Part shown: piece after piece, positions 1 to 8,067 of the stretch
Position numbering within the stretch: the stretch's first letter is position 1
Layout of the letters: every line of letters starts with the position of its first letter
From: JAGNHN01 sp964590645
GTDB lineage: Bacteria > Bacteroidota > Bacteroidia > Bacteroidales > JAGNHN01
Assembly: GCA_964590645.1 (NCBI GenBank)
Contig: CAZPYJ010000005.1
Coordinates: 1-64,000 of the forward strand
Direction: 5' to 3'
Length of the DNA: 64,000 nt
Notes under the pieces: model-generated
The model's database searches: none
What the model was told of the DNA's origin: nothing
What the model saw: the letters and a program-made list of their open reading frames with translations, nothing else
Translations under genes and position numbers: made by a program

Positions 1-320
1 GTTCGAGCGCGATTTCGAGTGCGAGTACGAATTGCTGAGGAGAAGGAGAAAGCCCAGCTGTCCTTAGCGTCCTCGCTACGGACCTGCTTAGTGTAGGCTT
101 TGCCTACGCACGGTCTTAGTTCGAGCGCGATTTCGAGTGCGAGTACGAATTGCTGAGGAGAAGGAGAAAGCCCTTTAGGGCCCAGCTGTCCGTAGCGTCC
201 TCGCTACGGACCTGCTTAGTCTAGGCTTTGCCTGGGGACGGTCTTAGTTCGAGCGCGATTTCGAGTACGAGTACGAATTGCTGAGGAGAAGGAGAAAGCC
301 CTTTAGGGCCTTTGCGCTTT
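1..320. repeat. Tandem repeat of about 120 bp with hairpins, three copies
   Basis: Three direct copies start at 1, 119 and 247; the third is cut short near 320. Copy 1 is 118 bp and copy 2 is 128 bp, the difference being about 10 extra bases in copy 2. Copy 2 contains a perfect 10-bp stem (188-197 with 202-211) closed by a TCCT loop. Smaller hairpins of the TAGGC-TTT-GCCTA type follow it. No reading frame is kept between copies, so this is a structured non-coding repeat. The array probably extends left of the window. Confidence 0.85.
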
Positions 321-479
321 GCTTTGCGATCATTGCGGTTAAAAGCTTTTGTCTTACCCATTCAACATCAGATAAAAGATCAAAATGAAAGATTGAAGAG
401 ATGGCTTATAATCAGGAAACTATGTACGTATCTGCAAGGCGTATTAGAATCGAGCCGGTCAGAAATAGTCGTTGGTAAG

Positions 480-567
480 GGTTAACAACGGCTATCAATG
501 GTTAACAACGGCTATCAGCCGTTAATATCGGCTATCAACGGTTAACAACGGCTATCAACGGCTGACA
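480..567. repeat. 20-bp tandem repeat, about 4.5 copies
   Basis: Imperfect 20-bp units built on GTTAACAACGGCTATCA are repeated head to tail with no spacer. One unit carries GTTAATATCGG in place of GTTAACAACGG. Each unit contains a GTTAAC palindrome. Because there are no unique spacers this is not a CRISPR array. Confidence 0.85.
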
Positions 568-831
568 GAACCCTCTTGACAAGGAGGATGTCAAAGTAAT
601 AGTACTTAAGTAAAAAGGAATAAGCTACAAGGTAGGACAGAAGAGTTACGTGCATAATGTCCTTGGCGGGATATTACTAGGGCGGTGGTTTTTGCCCCAT
701 CCTCCGGGAAGCTCTGTGCTTTCTCCGTGCACCTCAGTGCAATAAATGATTAAAAAACAAATACTTACACGGATAACACTAAGGAGTAACAGAGCTGCAC
801 GAAGCAGCCAACCGTATTCAGGCATTGACCA

Positions 832-880
832 ACTACCCACTGATCACTGATCACTGCCCACTGCCCACTGCCCACTGATT
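832..880 (-). repeat. Heptamer array at the 3' end of the fructosamine kinase gene
   Basis: Seven head-to-tail heptamers are present, read on the minus strand as variants of CAGTGGG and CAGTGAT. On the minus strand the array begins two bases after the TGA of the kinase gene at 882-884. The same type of array occurs at 7505-7553 and 16775-16836. Heptameric short tandem repeats of this kind are known from filamentous cyanobacteria; their function is unclear. Confidence 0.85.
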
Positions 881-881
881 C

Positions 882-1760
882 TCAAAACCTCTTCAAAATC
901 CGCTTCACATCACCCAGGTAGCCTCCGCCAAAAAGGTTGACGTGTACCATTAAAGGATAAAGATTGCAAATGTCCATCCTTCCCTGCCATCCGGGCTGCA
1001 TCGGCCAGGCTTGGTCGTAAGCCGCATAAAAGCGGAAATGAAATCCCCCGAAAAGCTTGCTCATCGCGATATCCATCTCCCGGTGACCATAATACACCGC
1101 CGGATCGATCAGGCAGGCACGCCCCTCCGACCCGGTGAGGTAATTGCCGCTCCACAAATCCCCGTGCACAAGCGAAGGCTTCTCCTCAGGCAGGATTTGG
1201 GGCAGGCGCAGGTACAAACGTTCAAAGGCTTTGTCCAATGCCATATCCGTCACCCCTTTATCACGGGCCCGTTTCAACTGAACCTCCAGGCGTTGTTCAA
1301 TGAAGAAATCCACCCAGCGATCATAAGTGGCATTGTGTTGTGGCAGGGAACCGATATAATTGTCGTGGTCCAAACCAAAAATTTCGGCGCTCTGCCGGTG
1401 CAGGCGGGCCAGGTTTCGGGCGAAATCCTCCCAGAATTCCCGCACTTCTTTTCCGGCTACCAGGTATTCCAGAAGCAGGAAACTGTGGGTCTCGCTATGT
1501 CCTGTTGCGATGACCTCAGGAATGCCAATGGTTTTCGTCTGGTGCAAGAGGCGCAAGCCGCGGGCTTCCTTTTCAAATATCCCCGGATAGGCTTCTTTGA
1601 GATTGTATTTCAGGAAGAAATCCCCGGCAGAGCTACGCAGCCGGAATGCCCGATTTATGGAACCTCCGCCAACAGCGGAAGGGGCAAAAAGGTTGACATT
1701 TTCTCCGCTATGCGCTGAAAGTTTTTTTTGTATTTCGTTTTCGAGGGCGGGAGGGATCAT
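882..1760 (-). CDS. Fructosamine/ketosamine-3-kinase family protein
   Basis: The 292-residue protein belongs to the fructosamine-3-kinase family (APH-like kinase fold). These enzymes phosphorylate sugar adducts on amines or proteins so that the adducts decompose, a deglycation repair role in the cytoplasm. The catalytic loop HGDLWSGN places the base at D201 and the metal ligand at N206, and IDPAVYYGHREMD follows with D219. K51 in FFLKYN fits the ATP-binding lysine. Full length for the family. Its ATG overlaps the stop of the upstream membrane-protein gene by 4 nt, so it is probably translationally coupled and is the third gene of the sigma-factor operon. The family call is strong; the natural substrate is unknown. 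Confidence 0.9.
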   Translation of the reverse strand: MIPPALENEIQKKLSAHSGENVNLFAPSAVGGGSINRAFRLRSSAGDFFLKYNLKEAYPGIFEKEARGLRLLHQTKTIGIPEVIATGHSETHSFLLLEYLVAGKEVREFWEDFARNLARLHRQSAEIFGLDHDNYIGSLPQHNATYDRWVDFFIEQRLEVQLKRARDKGVTDMALDKAFERLYLRLPQILPEEKPSLVHGDLWSGNYLTGSEGRACLIDPAVYYGHREMDIAMSKLFGGFHFRFYAAYDQAWPMQPGWQGRMDICNLYPLMVHVNLFGGGYLGDVKRILKRF

Positions 1761-2203
1761 AGCAGAAGAGAGGCGTTTTGCTTGTGCTGACGAAGCGAAT
1801 ACTGATGCAGGATGCGGTCAGCAGTGAAATAGAGCACAATGGCCAGCACTACCCAGAGGGCAATGCCGGAGGAGCTGAAATACTGGAAAATATCCGCAAG
1901 TCCATTCAACCAGGATTGAAAGAGGAGGATGGTTTTTTCTGCATCCTTTCCATTTCCGGCCGGGGCCAGTCGAAGCCAGGAGAGGGTACGGGCCTGGTTA
2001 AAGAGGACAAAGAGTGCAGCCAGGCCGGCCGCGATATAGAGGGCATATTCTTTCACCACTTCCCGGATAGAAAGGCCTTCCCGTGCCGTTTCGGTGCGCA
2101 GTGCTGCCATCACGCTTTCTTCAAAGCCCTGCGGAGCCTGCGCCGGCGCTTTCTGCATTATGCGCCGGATTTCCCTGTCTAAAGGATGTTTCATTTTTTC
2201 CAT
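1757..2203 (-). CDS. Small membrane protein, possible anti-sigma factor
   Basis: The 148-residue protein is not recognised from a named family. It has a charged cytoplasmic-looking N-terminus (about residues 1-45) followed by two hydrophobic segments, near 50-68 and 112-130, so it is probably a two-span inner-membrane protein. It starts 3 nt downstream of the ECF sigma gene stop and overlaps the next gene by 4 nt. A small membrane protein directly after an ECF sigma gene is the usual arrangement for an anti-sigma factor, and that is the inferred role here. No HxxxCxxC zinc motif is visible, so if it is an anti-sigma factor it is not of the zinc-binding class. A second ATG lies at codon 4. Confidence 0.6.
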   Translation of the reverse strand: MEKMKHPLDREIRRIMQKAPAQAPQGFEESVMAALRTETAREGLSIREVVKEYALYIAAGLAALFVLFNQARTLSWLRLAPAGNGKDAEKTILLFQSWLNGLADIFQYFSSSGIALWVVLAIVLYFTADRILHQYSLRQHKQNASLLL

Positions 2204-2206
2204 TCT

Positions 2207-2779
2207 CTATTCCCTTCTTTCGTTCAATTCAGCCATCGGGGCAGCCATCGCTTCGCCCAGTTTCTTTCGGATCCGGTGGAGCCGGACTTTCACATTGGAT
2301 ACCGACAGCCCTGTAATCTCACTGATGGCCTCCGTGCTTTGTTCCCGCACATAGAAGAGTTCTATCAGCAGCCGGGAGGCTTCATCCAGTTTCTCTATTT
2401 CCCCTTTCAGCAGCGCTTCCCTGGCTTCGGTCTGCATTTCAAAACCTTCCTCTTCCGGTGCTTCTTCTGCCATTCTTTCCACCATTTCCCCATCTTCCCC
2501 CACCCATTCCCATTTCTTTTTGCGGGTGCGCGAAATCGCATTATTGTAGGCGATGCGATAGAGCCAGGTGGAGAAAGCGGCACTGCCCCGGTATTTGTCG
2601 AGGGCCCGGTAAGCTTTCAGAAAAGTATCCTGGGCCGCTTCCTCCGCTTCTTCCCTGTTTTGCAATACCCGCAGGCAAATACTGAAGACCAGGTCTTTAT
2701 GCTTGTGCACCAGGGGGGAAAAGGCATTGACCTCTCCCTGCAAAACCCTGTCCACATATACCTGGTCGCGCTGCTCCAT
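2207..2779 (-). CDS. ECF-type RNA polymerase sigma factor
   Basis: The 190-residue sigma-70 family protein is of the extracytoplasmic-function class, which directs RNA polymerase to a specific promoter set. Region 2 spans about residues 25-90 (DLVFSICLRVL, EEAEEAAQDTFLKAYRAL, STWLYRIAYNNA). An acidic linker follows at about 95-120. Region 4 with its helix-turn-helix is at the C-terminus (ITGLSVSNVKVRLHRIRKKL). It is the first gene of a three-gene operon with a membrane protein and a fructosamine kinase. The cognate promoter and signal cannot be read from the sequence. Confidence 0.93.
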   Translation of the reverse strand: MEQRDQVYVDRVLQGEVNAFSPLVHKHKDLVFSICLRVLQNREEAEEAAQDTFLKAYRALDKYRGSAAFSTWLYRIAYNNAISRTRKKKWEWVGEDGEMVERMAEEAPEEEGFEMQTEAREALLKGEIEKLDEASRLLIELFYVREQSTEAISEITGLSVSNVKVRLHRIRKKLGEAMAAPMAELNERRE

Positions 2780-2908
2780 TGTATTTGGTCTTTTGACGCC
2801 TGCCCCGGGAATTGGTTACAGGGGATGTAATACCCGGGTCTTGTGTAATGAAAACGCGTCTAATTCGGATACTTTCCGAATTAATGCGCCATTTCTTACA
2901 AAAATACA

Positions 2909-3595
2909 TCAGGAACCCGATGCGGAGGATGTTTCTTTTGGTTCTTCCTCCACCGGGTGGAGGATTTCTTCTGTGGGTGCGGGAGCGGCTTCTTTGTGGG
3001 CGAAGAAGGAACGTTCAAAAAGGATAAGCCAGAGCACGCCGATGGAAATGCTGGCATCGGCGATATTAAAGACGGGGCGGAAAAAGATGAATTCGGTGCC
3101 GCCGCGCCAGGGCATCCATTCGGGGATGGTAAAGGAGAAAAGGGGAAAATAGAACATATCCACCACTTTTCCGTGGAGGAAGGAGGCATAACCGCCTTCT
3201 TCGGGAAGGAAAGCAGCGATGCGGGCGAAGCTGTCGCTGAAGATCATTCCGTAAAATGCCGAATCGATCATATTCCCCATCGCTCCGGCGAAAATGAGGG
3301 CAATGCAGTAAATCAAGCTTTTATGTACTTTTTGCCGGACAAGGTGCCAGAGGTACCATCCAATGCCACTGATGGCCAGGATACGGAAGAGGCTCAGGGC
3401 AAGTTTGCCAAATTCTCCACCAAACTGCATCCCGAAAGCCATTCCTTCGTTCTCGGTAAAGTGAATGATAAACCAGGAACCCAGGATAGGGTACTCCTGG
3501 CCCAGGTACATATTGGTTTTGATCCAGAATTTCAATGCCTGGTCGGCCAGCAGGATCAGCAAAATTATGAGCAGGGGCTTTTTCAAGCGGCGCAT
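2909..3595 (-). CDS. lspA: Lipoprotein signal peptidase (signal peptidase II)
   Basis: The 228-residue inner-membrane aspartyl protease removes signal peptides from diacylglyceryl-modified prolipoproteins. Hydrophobic segments include one near residues 8-24 with the D18-Q19 signature. The NEGMAFG motif is at about 49-55. The catalytic aspartates appear to be D111 in GNMIDSAFYG and D180 in FNIADASIS. The loop between them (about residues 112-172) is much longer than in the E. coli enzyme, which to my knowledge is common in Bacteroidota. It lies 7 nt downstream of the TraR/DksA-like gene, in an operon with ileS. Confidence 0.96.
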   Translation of the reverse strand: MRRLKKPLLIILLILLADQALKFWIKTNMYLGQEYPILGSWFIIHFTENEGMAFGMQFGGEFGKLALSLFRILAISGIGWYLWHLVRQKVHKSLIYCIALIFAGAMGNMIDSAFYGMIFSDSFARIAAFLPEEGGYASFLHGKVVDMFYFPLFSFTIPEWMPWRGGTEFIFFRPVFNIADASISIGVLWLILFERSFFAHKEAAPAPTEEILHPVEEEPKETSSASGS

Positions 3596-3602
3596 CGGGG
3601 GC

Positions 3603-4007
3603 TTAAACGTCGTCGGGGCGTCGGTTCATTTTTGCATCGATGCTCAGCGTGGCGTGAGGCACACTGCGCAGCCTTTCCTTCGAGATCAGATCACCCGTAA
3701 CACGGCAGATGCCGTAGGTTTTGTTTTCAATGCGGATGAGGGCGTTTTCCAGGCCTCGGATAAACTTCTGCTGTCGGGCAGCTAAACGGCTGTTCTCTTC
3801 CTTGGAGAGGACCTGGTATCCTTCTTCCAGTACCTTGAAGGTAGGGGAGGTGTCGTTGGTCCCGTGTTCATTATTGTTGGTGTAAGCTTCCGTGAGCAAC
3901 TCCAGGTCATTGCGGGCTTTTTCCAGCTTCTTAAGGATAATCTGACGAAATTCTTCCAGTTCTTCGTCTGAAAAACGCGTTCTTTTGCTTTCTTCCTGGT
4001 TTGCCAT
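3603..4007 (-). CDS. TraR/DksA-family protein with degenerate zinc finger
   Basis: The 134-residue protein resembles DksA, which enters the RNA polymerase secondary channel and tunes transcription with ppGpp. A coiled-coil-like region covers about residues 10-90. The C-terminal module has the family pattern YGICRVTGDLISKERLRSVPHATL, but of the four zinc cysteines only the first remains. The second is Thr, and the distal pair is absent. The fold may therefore be zinc-independent. The gene lies between ileS and lspA, a conserved arrangement in Bacteroidota as far as I know. Family assignment is solid; direct DksA function is inferred. Confidence 0.87.
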   Translation of the reverse strand: MANQEESKRTRFSDEELEEFRQIILKKLEKARNDLELLTEAYTNNNEHGTNDTSPTFKVLEEGYQVLSKEENSRLAARQQKFIRGLENALIRIENKTYGICRVTGDLISKERLRSVPHATLSIDAKMNRRPDDV

Positions 4008-4046
4008 AATTAACTCCTTTCTTGGGCTGTCTGCCCGACGGCCACG

Positions 4047-7000
4047 TTAAATATTACTTGCTTTCCGGATCAGAATACGGGTACTCAGGTCTTCCGTAAG
4101 TTCGATCGTGGTCGATCCCTTTTCTTTCAGTATATCAACCAATTCAAGGTTTTCAATGAGGGTTTCCGCGCAAATATAGTCAATATTATGCTCGATAGAC
4201 CTCAACAGATTTTCCTCTTGTTCCAGGATGACATTGATCTTATCGGTGACTTCAAAACCCCTCTCTTTGCGCAGGTTCTGAATCCGGTTAATGAGCTCTC
4301 TGGCGATGCCTTCCTGCAGGAGGCTTTCGCTCAGATGAATATCCAGGGCAACGGTATGTCTGCCCAGGTTGGCGACCACCCATCCGGGAATGTCTTCGGT
4401 GGTGATTTCCACATCTTCCAGGTTCAGCAGCACTTCTTCTTCCTCCAGCATCATTCTGTGCTGCCCGCTTTTCTCAAATTGAGCAATATGTTCCTGTGTG
4501 AAGGCCCCAATGGTAGCAGCAATCTGCTTCATCTGTTTCCCAAAGCGGGGGCCCAGGCTCTTGAAGTTAGGCTTGATTTTCTTGATAAGCACGCCGGCAC
4601 TGTCCTGCACATAGGTCACTTGCTTCACATTCACCTCAGAGAGGATGAGGTTTTCGACACGGCGGAGCTGTTTTTCCAGGCGTGCATCATCCACCGGAAT
4701 CATAATCTTCTCCAGGGGTTGCCGCACCCGTATATTGGTCCTTTTTCGCAACGAAAGCACCATCGAGCTGTACTGTTGGGCCAGCTGCATTCTTTCTTCC
4801 AGCTCAGGGTCTATCCAGGCGGGATCCGCCTCCGGAAAATCGGCCAGGTGGACCGATAGGGCTTCCTCCCTGCCACTCACACGGTTCAGGTCGGTAAAGA
4901 GCCTGTCCATATAAAAAGGAGCGATCGGGGCGGCCAGTTGGGCCACAACTTCCAGGCAACGGTAGAGGGTCTGGTAGGCAGAAAGCTTGTCTTTTCCATC
5001 CTCGCTTTTCCAGAAGCGGCGGCGCGAGAGTCGAACGTACCAATTGCTCAGGTGATCATATACAAAATCCACCATCGCCCGGCCGGCCCGGGTGGGTTCA
5101 TAGTCGTTGTAATGTTCGTCAACTCTGGATATCAATGAATTAAGCTCAGAAAGTATCCAACGGTCAATCTCAGGGCGATCGGGAAGGGCTACCTCGGTCT
5201 CGCGGTAATCAAAGCCGTCGATATTGGCATACAGGGCAAAGAAAGCGTAGGTGTTGTAGAGGGTTCCGAAGAATTTCCGTTGCACCTCTGCCACGCCTTC
5301 CACATCAAATTTCAGATTATCCCAGGGCTGGGCATTGGTGATCATATACCAACGCAGGGCATCCGGACCATACTGCTCCATCACCATAAAAGGATCCACG
5401 GCATTGTTGAGGCGCTTCGACATCTTATTGCCTTCCTTGTCGAGCACCAGGCCATTGGAAACAATGGTTTTATTGGAGACGGAATCGAAAAGCATCACGG
5501 CAATGGCGTGGAGGGTAAAGAACCATCCGCGGGTCTGGTCCACTCCTTCGGCAATGAAATCCGCCGGGAAATAATCCTGCAGATTCTCCTTATTCTCAAA
5601 AGGATAATGAAACTGGGCATAAGGCATTGCGCCTGAATCGAACCATACATCGATCAGATCCGGTTCGCGCTGCATCGCTTCTCCTTTGGAAGAAAGCAGC
5701 ACGATATCGTCTACGAAAGGACGGTGCAAATCGAAGCCCTGGTAGTTATCTTCCGACATATCCCCGGGCACAAATCCGGCAAGGGGATTGCTTTTCATCA
5801 GGCCGGCTTCCACGGCTTTTTCTATTTCCGCTTTCAGTTGCGCCACGCTGCCGATGCAGATGCGCTCGGAATGATCGGCAGTAGCCCAGATGGGCAGCGG
5901 CGTGCCCCAATATCGGGACCGGCTCAGGTTCCAGTCCACCAGATTTTCCAGCCAGTTGCCGAAGCGACCGGTACCGGTGGAGGCCGGTTTCCAGTTGATT
6001 TCCTCATTGCGCTTCAGCATTTTTTTCTTGTAGGCAGTGGTGCGGATGAACCACGAATCAAGGGGATAATACAGAATGGGTTTATCGGTGCGCCAGCAAT
6101 GGGGGTAGCTGTGGGCATATTTTTCTATTTTGAAGGCTTTGTTTTCCTTCTTCAGCTTCACGATGATGTCCACATCCACGCTGTCCTTGCCATTGACGGC
6201 ATCCTGGTTCGGGTCGTATTGATTCTTGACGTAGCGGCCGGCAAATTCACCCATTTCTTCGGTAAACATCCCTTGTTTGTTCACCAGGGTCAGCGAACCC
6301 AGACCGTTATCACGGGCCACCTTGAAGTCATCAGCCCCGAAGCTGGGGGCAATATGGACAATCCCGGTACCGTCTTCCGTGGTTACAAAGTCGCCGCAAA
6401 CCACTTTAAAGGCATCGCCATCCTCAGGCTGGGCATAGGGGAGGAGTTGTTCATACATCACCCCTTCCAGTTCTTTTCCCGGCCAGGCATTGCAAACTTC
6501 GTAGGGGATGTGTTTTTGTCCGGCTTCATAAGCATCCAGAGGCAAGGGGTTTTCCTGTGCGGGGAAGTATTTTCCAAGCAGGTCGCGGGCCAGGATGACT
6601 GTGATGGGCTGGTGTGTATAAGCATTGAAGGTCTTCACCTTCACATAGGATATTTTGGCGCCAAGGGCCAGGGCGGTATTGGAAGGGAGGGTCCAGGGGG
6701 TGGTGGTCCAGGCCAGGAAAAAAACATCCCCGTGTGCGGCATCGTCTTCGAAGAGAAACTCGGAGATCTCATTGCGGATCACCTTGAACTGGGCGGTAAC
6801 CGTATTGTCTTTCACCTCGCGGTAGCATCCCGGTTGATTGAGCTCGTGGGTACTCAGTCCGGTACCGGCGGCAGGGGAGTATGGTTGGATGGTATAACCC
6901 TTGTACAGCAGGTCTTTATTATAGAGTTCAGACAGCAGGTACCACAGGCTTTCGATGTATTTATTGTCGAAGGTGATGTAAGGGTCGTCCAGGTCCACCC

Positions 7001-7427
7001 AATATCCCATCAGCCGGGTAAGTTCGTCCCATTCTTCCTTGTATTTCATCACCTCGGTACGGCATTCGCGGTTGTACTCTTCCACGCTGATGGTTTTGCC
7101 GATGTCTTCCTTTGTGATGCCCAGTTTTTTTTCCACAGCGATTTCCACAGGCAGTCCGTGGGTATCCCATCCGGCTTTTCGGGCCACATAGTAGCCTTTT
7201 TGTGTTTTGTAGCGGCAGAAAATATCTTTAATGGCCCTGGCCATCACGTGGTGGATGCCGGGTATTCCGTTGGCGGAAGGAGGACCTTCATAGAACTTGA
7301 AAGGCTTGTTGCCGCGGTTCTTTTCGAGGCTGCGATGGAACATATTGTTTTCGTCCCACGACTTTCGCACCTCTTTGGCGATGGCGGTAAGATCTAATTG
7401 TTTGTATTCCTGGTATTTATGTTTCAT
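4047..7427 (-). CDS. ileS: Isoleucyl-tRNA synthetase (IleRS2 type, GXHH signature)
   Basis: The 1126-residue class I synthetase charges tRNA-Ile. The second signature is KMSKR (codons 5412-5426) followed by LNNAVDP. The eukaryote-like IleRS2 class carries KMSKR, while type 1 bacterial enzymes carry KMSKS. The first signature reads PPSANGIPGIHH (GIHH codons at 7248-7259), so the usual HXGH has its first and third residues swapped to GXHH. A C-terminal extension beyond the anticodon-binding domain explains the length. ATG 7427 is chosen because a TAGTTTTG -7 element at 7461-7468 covers the alternative TTG start at 7463. It is the first gene of an ileS-traR/dksA-like-lspA operon. Confidence 0.97.
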   Translation of the reverse strand: MKHKYQEYKQLDLTAIAKEVRKSWDENNMFHRSLEKNRGNKPFKFYEGPPSANGIPGIHHVMARAIKDIFCRYKTQKGYYVARKAGWDTHGLPVEIAVEKKLGITKEDIGKTISVEEYNRECRTEVMKYKEEWDELTRLMGYWVDLDDPYITFDNKYIESLWYLLSELYNKDLLYKGYTIQPYSPAAGTGLSTHELNQPGCYREVKDNTVTAQFKVIRNEISEFLFEDDAAHGDVFFLAWTTTPWTLPSNTALALGAKISYVKVKTFNAYTHQPITVILARDLLGKYFPAQENPLPLDAYEAGQKHIPYEVCNAWPGKELEGVMYEQLLPYAQPEDGDAFKVVCGDFVTTEDGTGIVHIAPSFGADDFKVARDNGLGSLTLVNKQGMFTEEMGEFAGRYVKNQYDPNQDAVNGKDSVDVDIIVKLKKENKAFKIEKYAHSYPHCWRTDKPILYYPLDSWFIRTTAYKKKMLKRNEEINWKPASTGTGRFGNWLENLVDWNLSRSRYWGTPLPIWATADHSERICIGSVAQLKAEIEKAVEAGLMKSNPLAGFVPGDMSEDNYQGFDLHRPFVDDIVLLSSKGEAMQREPDLIDVWFDSGAMPYAQFHYPFENKENLQDYFPADFIAEGVDQTRGWFFTLHAIAVMLFDSVSNKTIVSNGLVLDKEGNKMSKRLNNAVDPFMVMEQYGPDALRWYMITNAQPWDNLKFDVEGVAEVQRKFFGTLYNTYAFFALYANIDGFDYRETEVALPDRPEIDRWILSELNSLISRVDEHYNDYEPTRAGRAMVDFVYDHLSNWYVRLSRRRFWKSEDGKDKLSAYQTLYRCLEVVAQLAAPIAPFYMDRLFTDLNRVSGREEALSVHLADFPEADPAWIDPELEERMQLAQQYSSMVLSLRKRTNIRVRQPLEKIMIPVDDARLEKQLRRVENLILSEVNVKQVTYVQDSAGVLIKKIKPNFKSLGPRFGKQMKQIAATIGAFTQEHIAQFEKSGQHRMMLEEEEVLLNLEDVEITTEDIPGWVVANLGRHTVALDIHLSESLLQEGIARELINRIQNLRKERGFEVTDKINVILEQEENLLRSIEHNIDYICAETLIENLELVDILKEKGSTTIELTEDLSTRILIRKASNI

Positions 7428-7460
7428 CAGTTTTCGTAAATGGCTGGTTTTTAAGGAGTG

Positions 7461-7468
7461 CAAAACTA
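7461..7468 (-). promoter_or_regulatory. Bacteroidota -7 promoter element of ileS
   Basis: TAGTTTTG on the minus strand matches TAnnTTTG and lies 34 bp before the ileS ATG at 7427. No clear -33 TTG is seen at the normal distance, so the call rests on the -7 element and its position. Confidence 0.5.
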
Positions 7469-7504
7469 CGGAAAATTGTTGGAGTTCGTGGAATGCTGGT
7501 TGAA

Positions 7505-7553
7505 GCAGTGAGCAGTGAGCAGTGAGCAGTGAGCAGTGAGCAGTGAGCAGTGA
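7505..7553. repeat. Heptamer array, seven perfect GCAGTGA units
   Basis: Seven uninterrupted copies of GCAGTGA fill 49 bp between ileS and the octamer array. The units are identical, in contrast to the mixed units at 832-880 and 16775-16836, which suggests recent expansion. Confidence 0.95.
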
Positions 7554-7587
7554 CCAATGTTGGGTATTTCAATACCACTACCACACG

Positions 7588-7755
7588 GACCTTCTGACCT
7601 GCTGACCTGCTGACCTGCTGACCTGCTGATCTTCTGACCTGCTGATCTTCTGATCTTCTGACCTGCTGATCTTCTGATCTTCTGATCTTCTGACCTTCTG
7701 ACCTTCTGATCTTCTGACCTTCTGACCTTCTGATCTTCTGACCTTCTGATCTTCT
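7588..7755. repeat. Octamer array, 21 units of GAYCTKCT
   Basis: Twenty-one head-to-tail octamers (GACCTGCT, GATCTTCT, GACCTTCT) fill 168 bp without a gap. The unit length is not a multiple of three and contains no stop, so long spurious frames rich in Arg-Ser-Glu-Gln cross it on the minus strand; these are not genes. The same octamer family, in the opposite orientation, is at 53574-53653. Confidence 0.95.
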
Positions 7756-8067
7756 GGAAATATTTGACCGCAATGCCCGCCCGGAATGCGCCAAGGGCGC
7801 AAAGGATATCCTTCTTCCCTTTACTTTTGACCTATTCCTTATGCATTCTGACTTATCACTTAAATCGGTCACCCCTTCGGGACTGTTGGTAAGCAGACAA
7901 AGTTCGGTGTGTAGAGGATAATCCTCTCAGAGCTGGATTTCAATAATTGTTTCTGTGCAATGCTTGTTTCGGAGAATTAGCCCCGAAGCGGCTTCCCTTG
8001 ATTAGCGGAGGGAGACAGTATGTTTCACAAGCCCTGAAAGGGCGACCCTTGAAGAGGTTTTTTCCGT
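7756..8067. other. Gene-free region downstream of the GH26 gene
   Basis: No supportable gene. It contains short hairpin-like pieces such as GCCCT-GAA-AGGGC near 8033-8046, which could end the exopolysaccharide operon transcript but lacks a T tract. Near 7764-7808 is a diverged copy of the 'CCGCAATG...GCGCAAAG' motif also seen near 318-341 and 63018-63041. Confidence 0.5.

Larger units (their letters stand above)
321..881. other. Gene-free region with several repeat families
   Basis: No supportable gene is present. The stretch holds a 20-bp tandem repeat (480-567), a copy of the dispersed unit of about 24 nt (808-829, minus sense) and a heptamer array (832-880). Near 318-341 is a reverse copy of an 'AACCGCAATG..GCGCAAAG'-like motif that recurs near 63018-63041. 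A 64-codon open frame at 646-840 overlaps these repeats and has no protein-like features. Confidence 0.7.

Noticed and set aside
480..567. Possible CRISPR array
   Set aside because: Units are contiguous with no unique spacers, and no cas gene is present.
646..840. 64-codon minus-strand frame in the left intergenic region
   Set aside because: It overlaps dispersed repeats and resembles no protein.
5724..7397. 557-codon plus-strand frame opposite ileS
   Set aside because: It is the antisense of a full, motif-complete ileS gene and has no protein-like domain.
7463..7463. TTG start for ileS
   Set aside because: It lies inside the -7 element at 7461-7468, so the ATG at 7427 is preferred.
7417..7872. 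Open frames of 74-151 codons rich in Arg-Ser-Glu-Gln across the octamer array
   Set aside because: They come from a stop-free octamer repeated 21 times and have no start, RBS or domain support.
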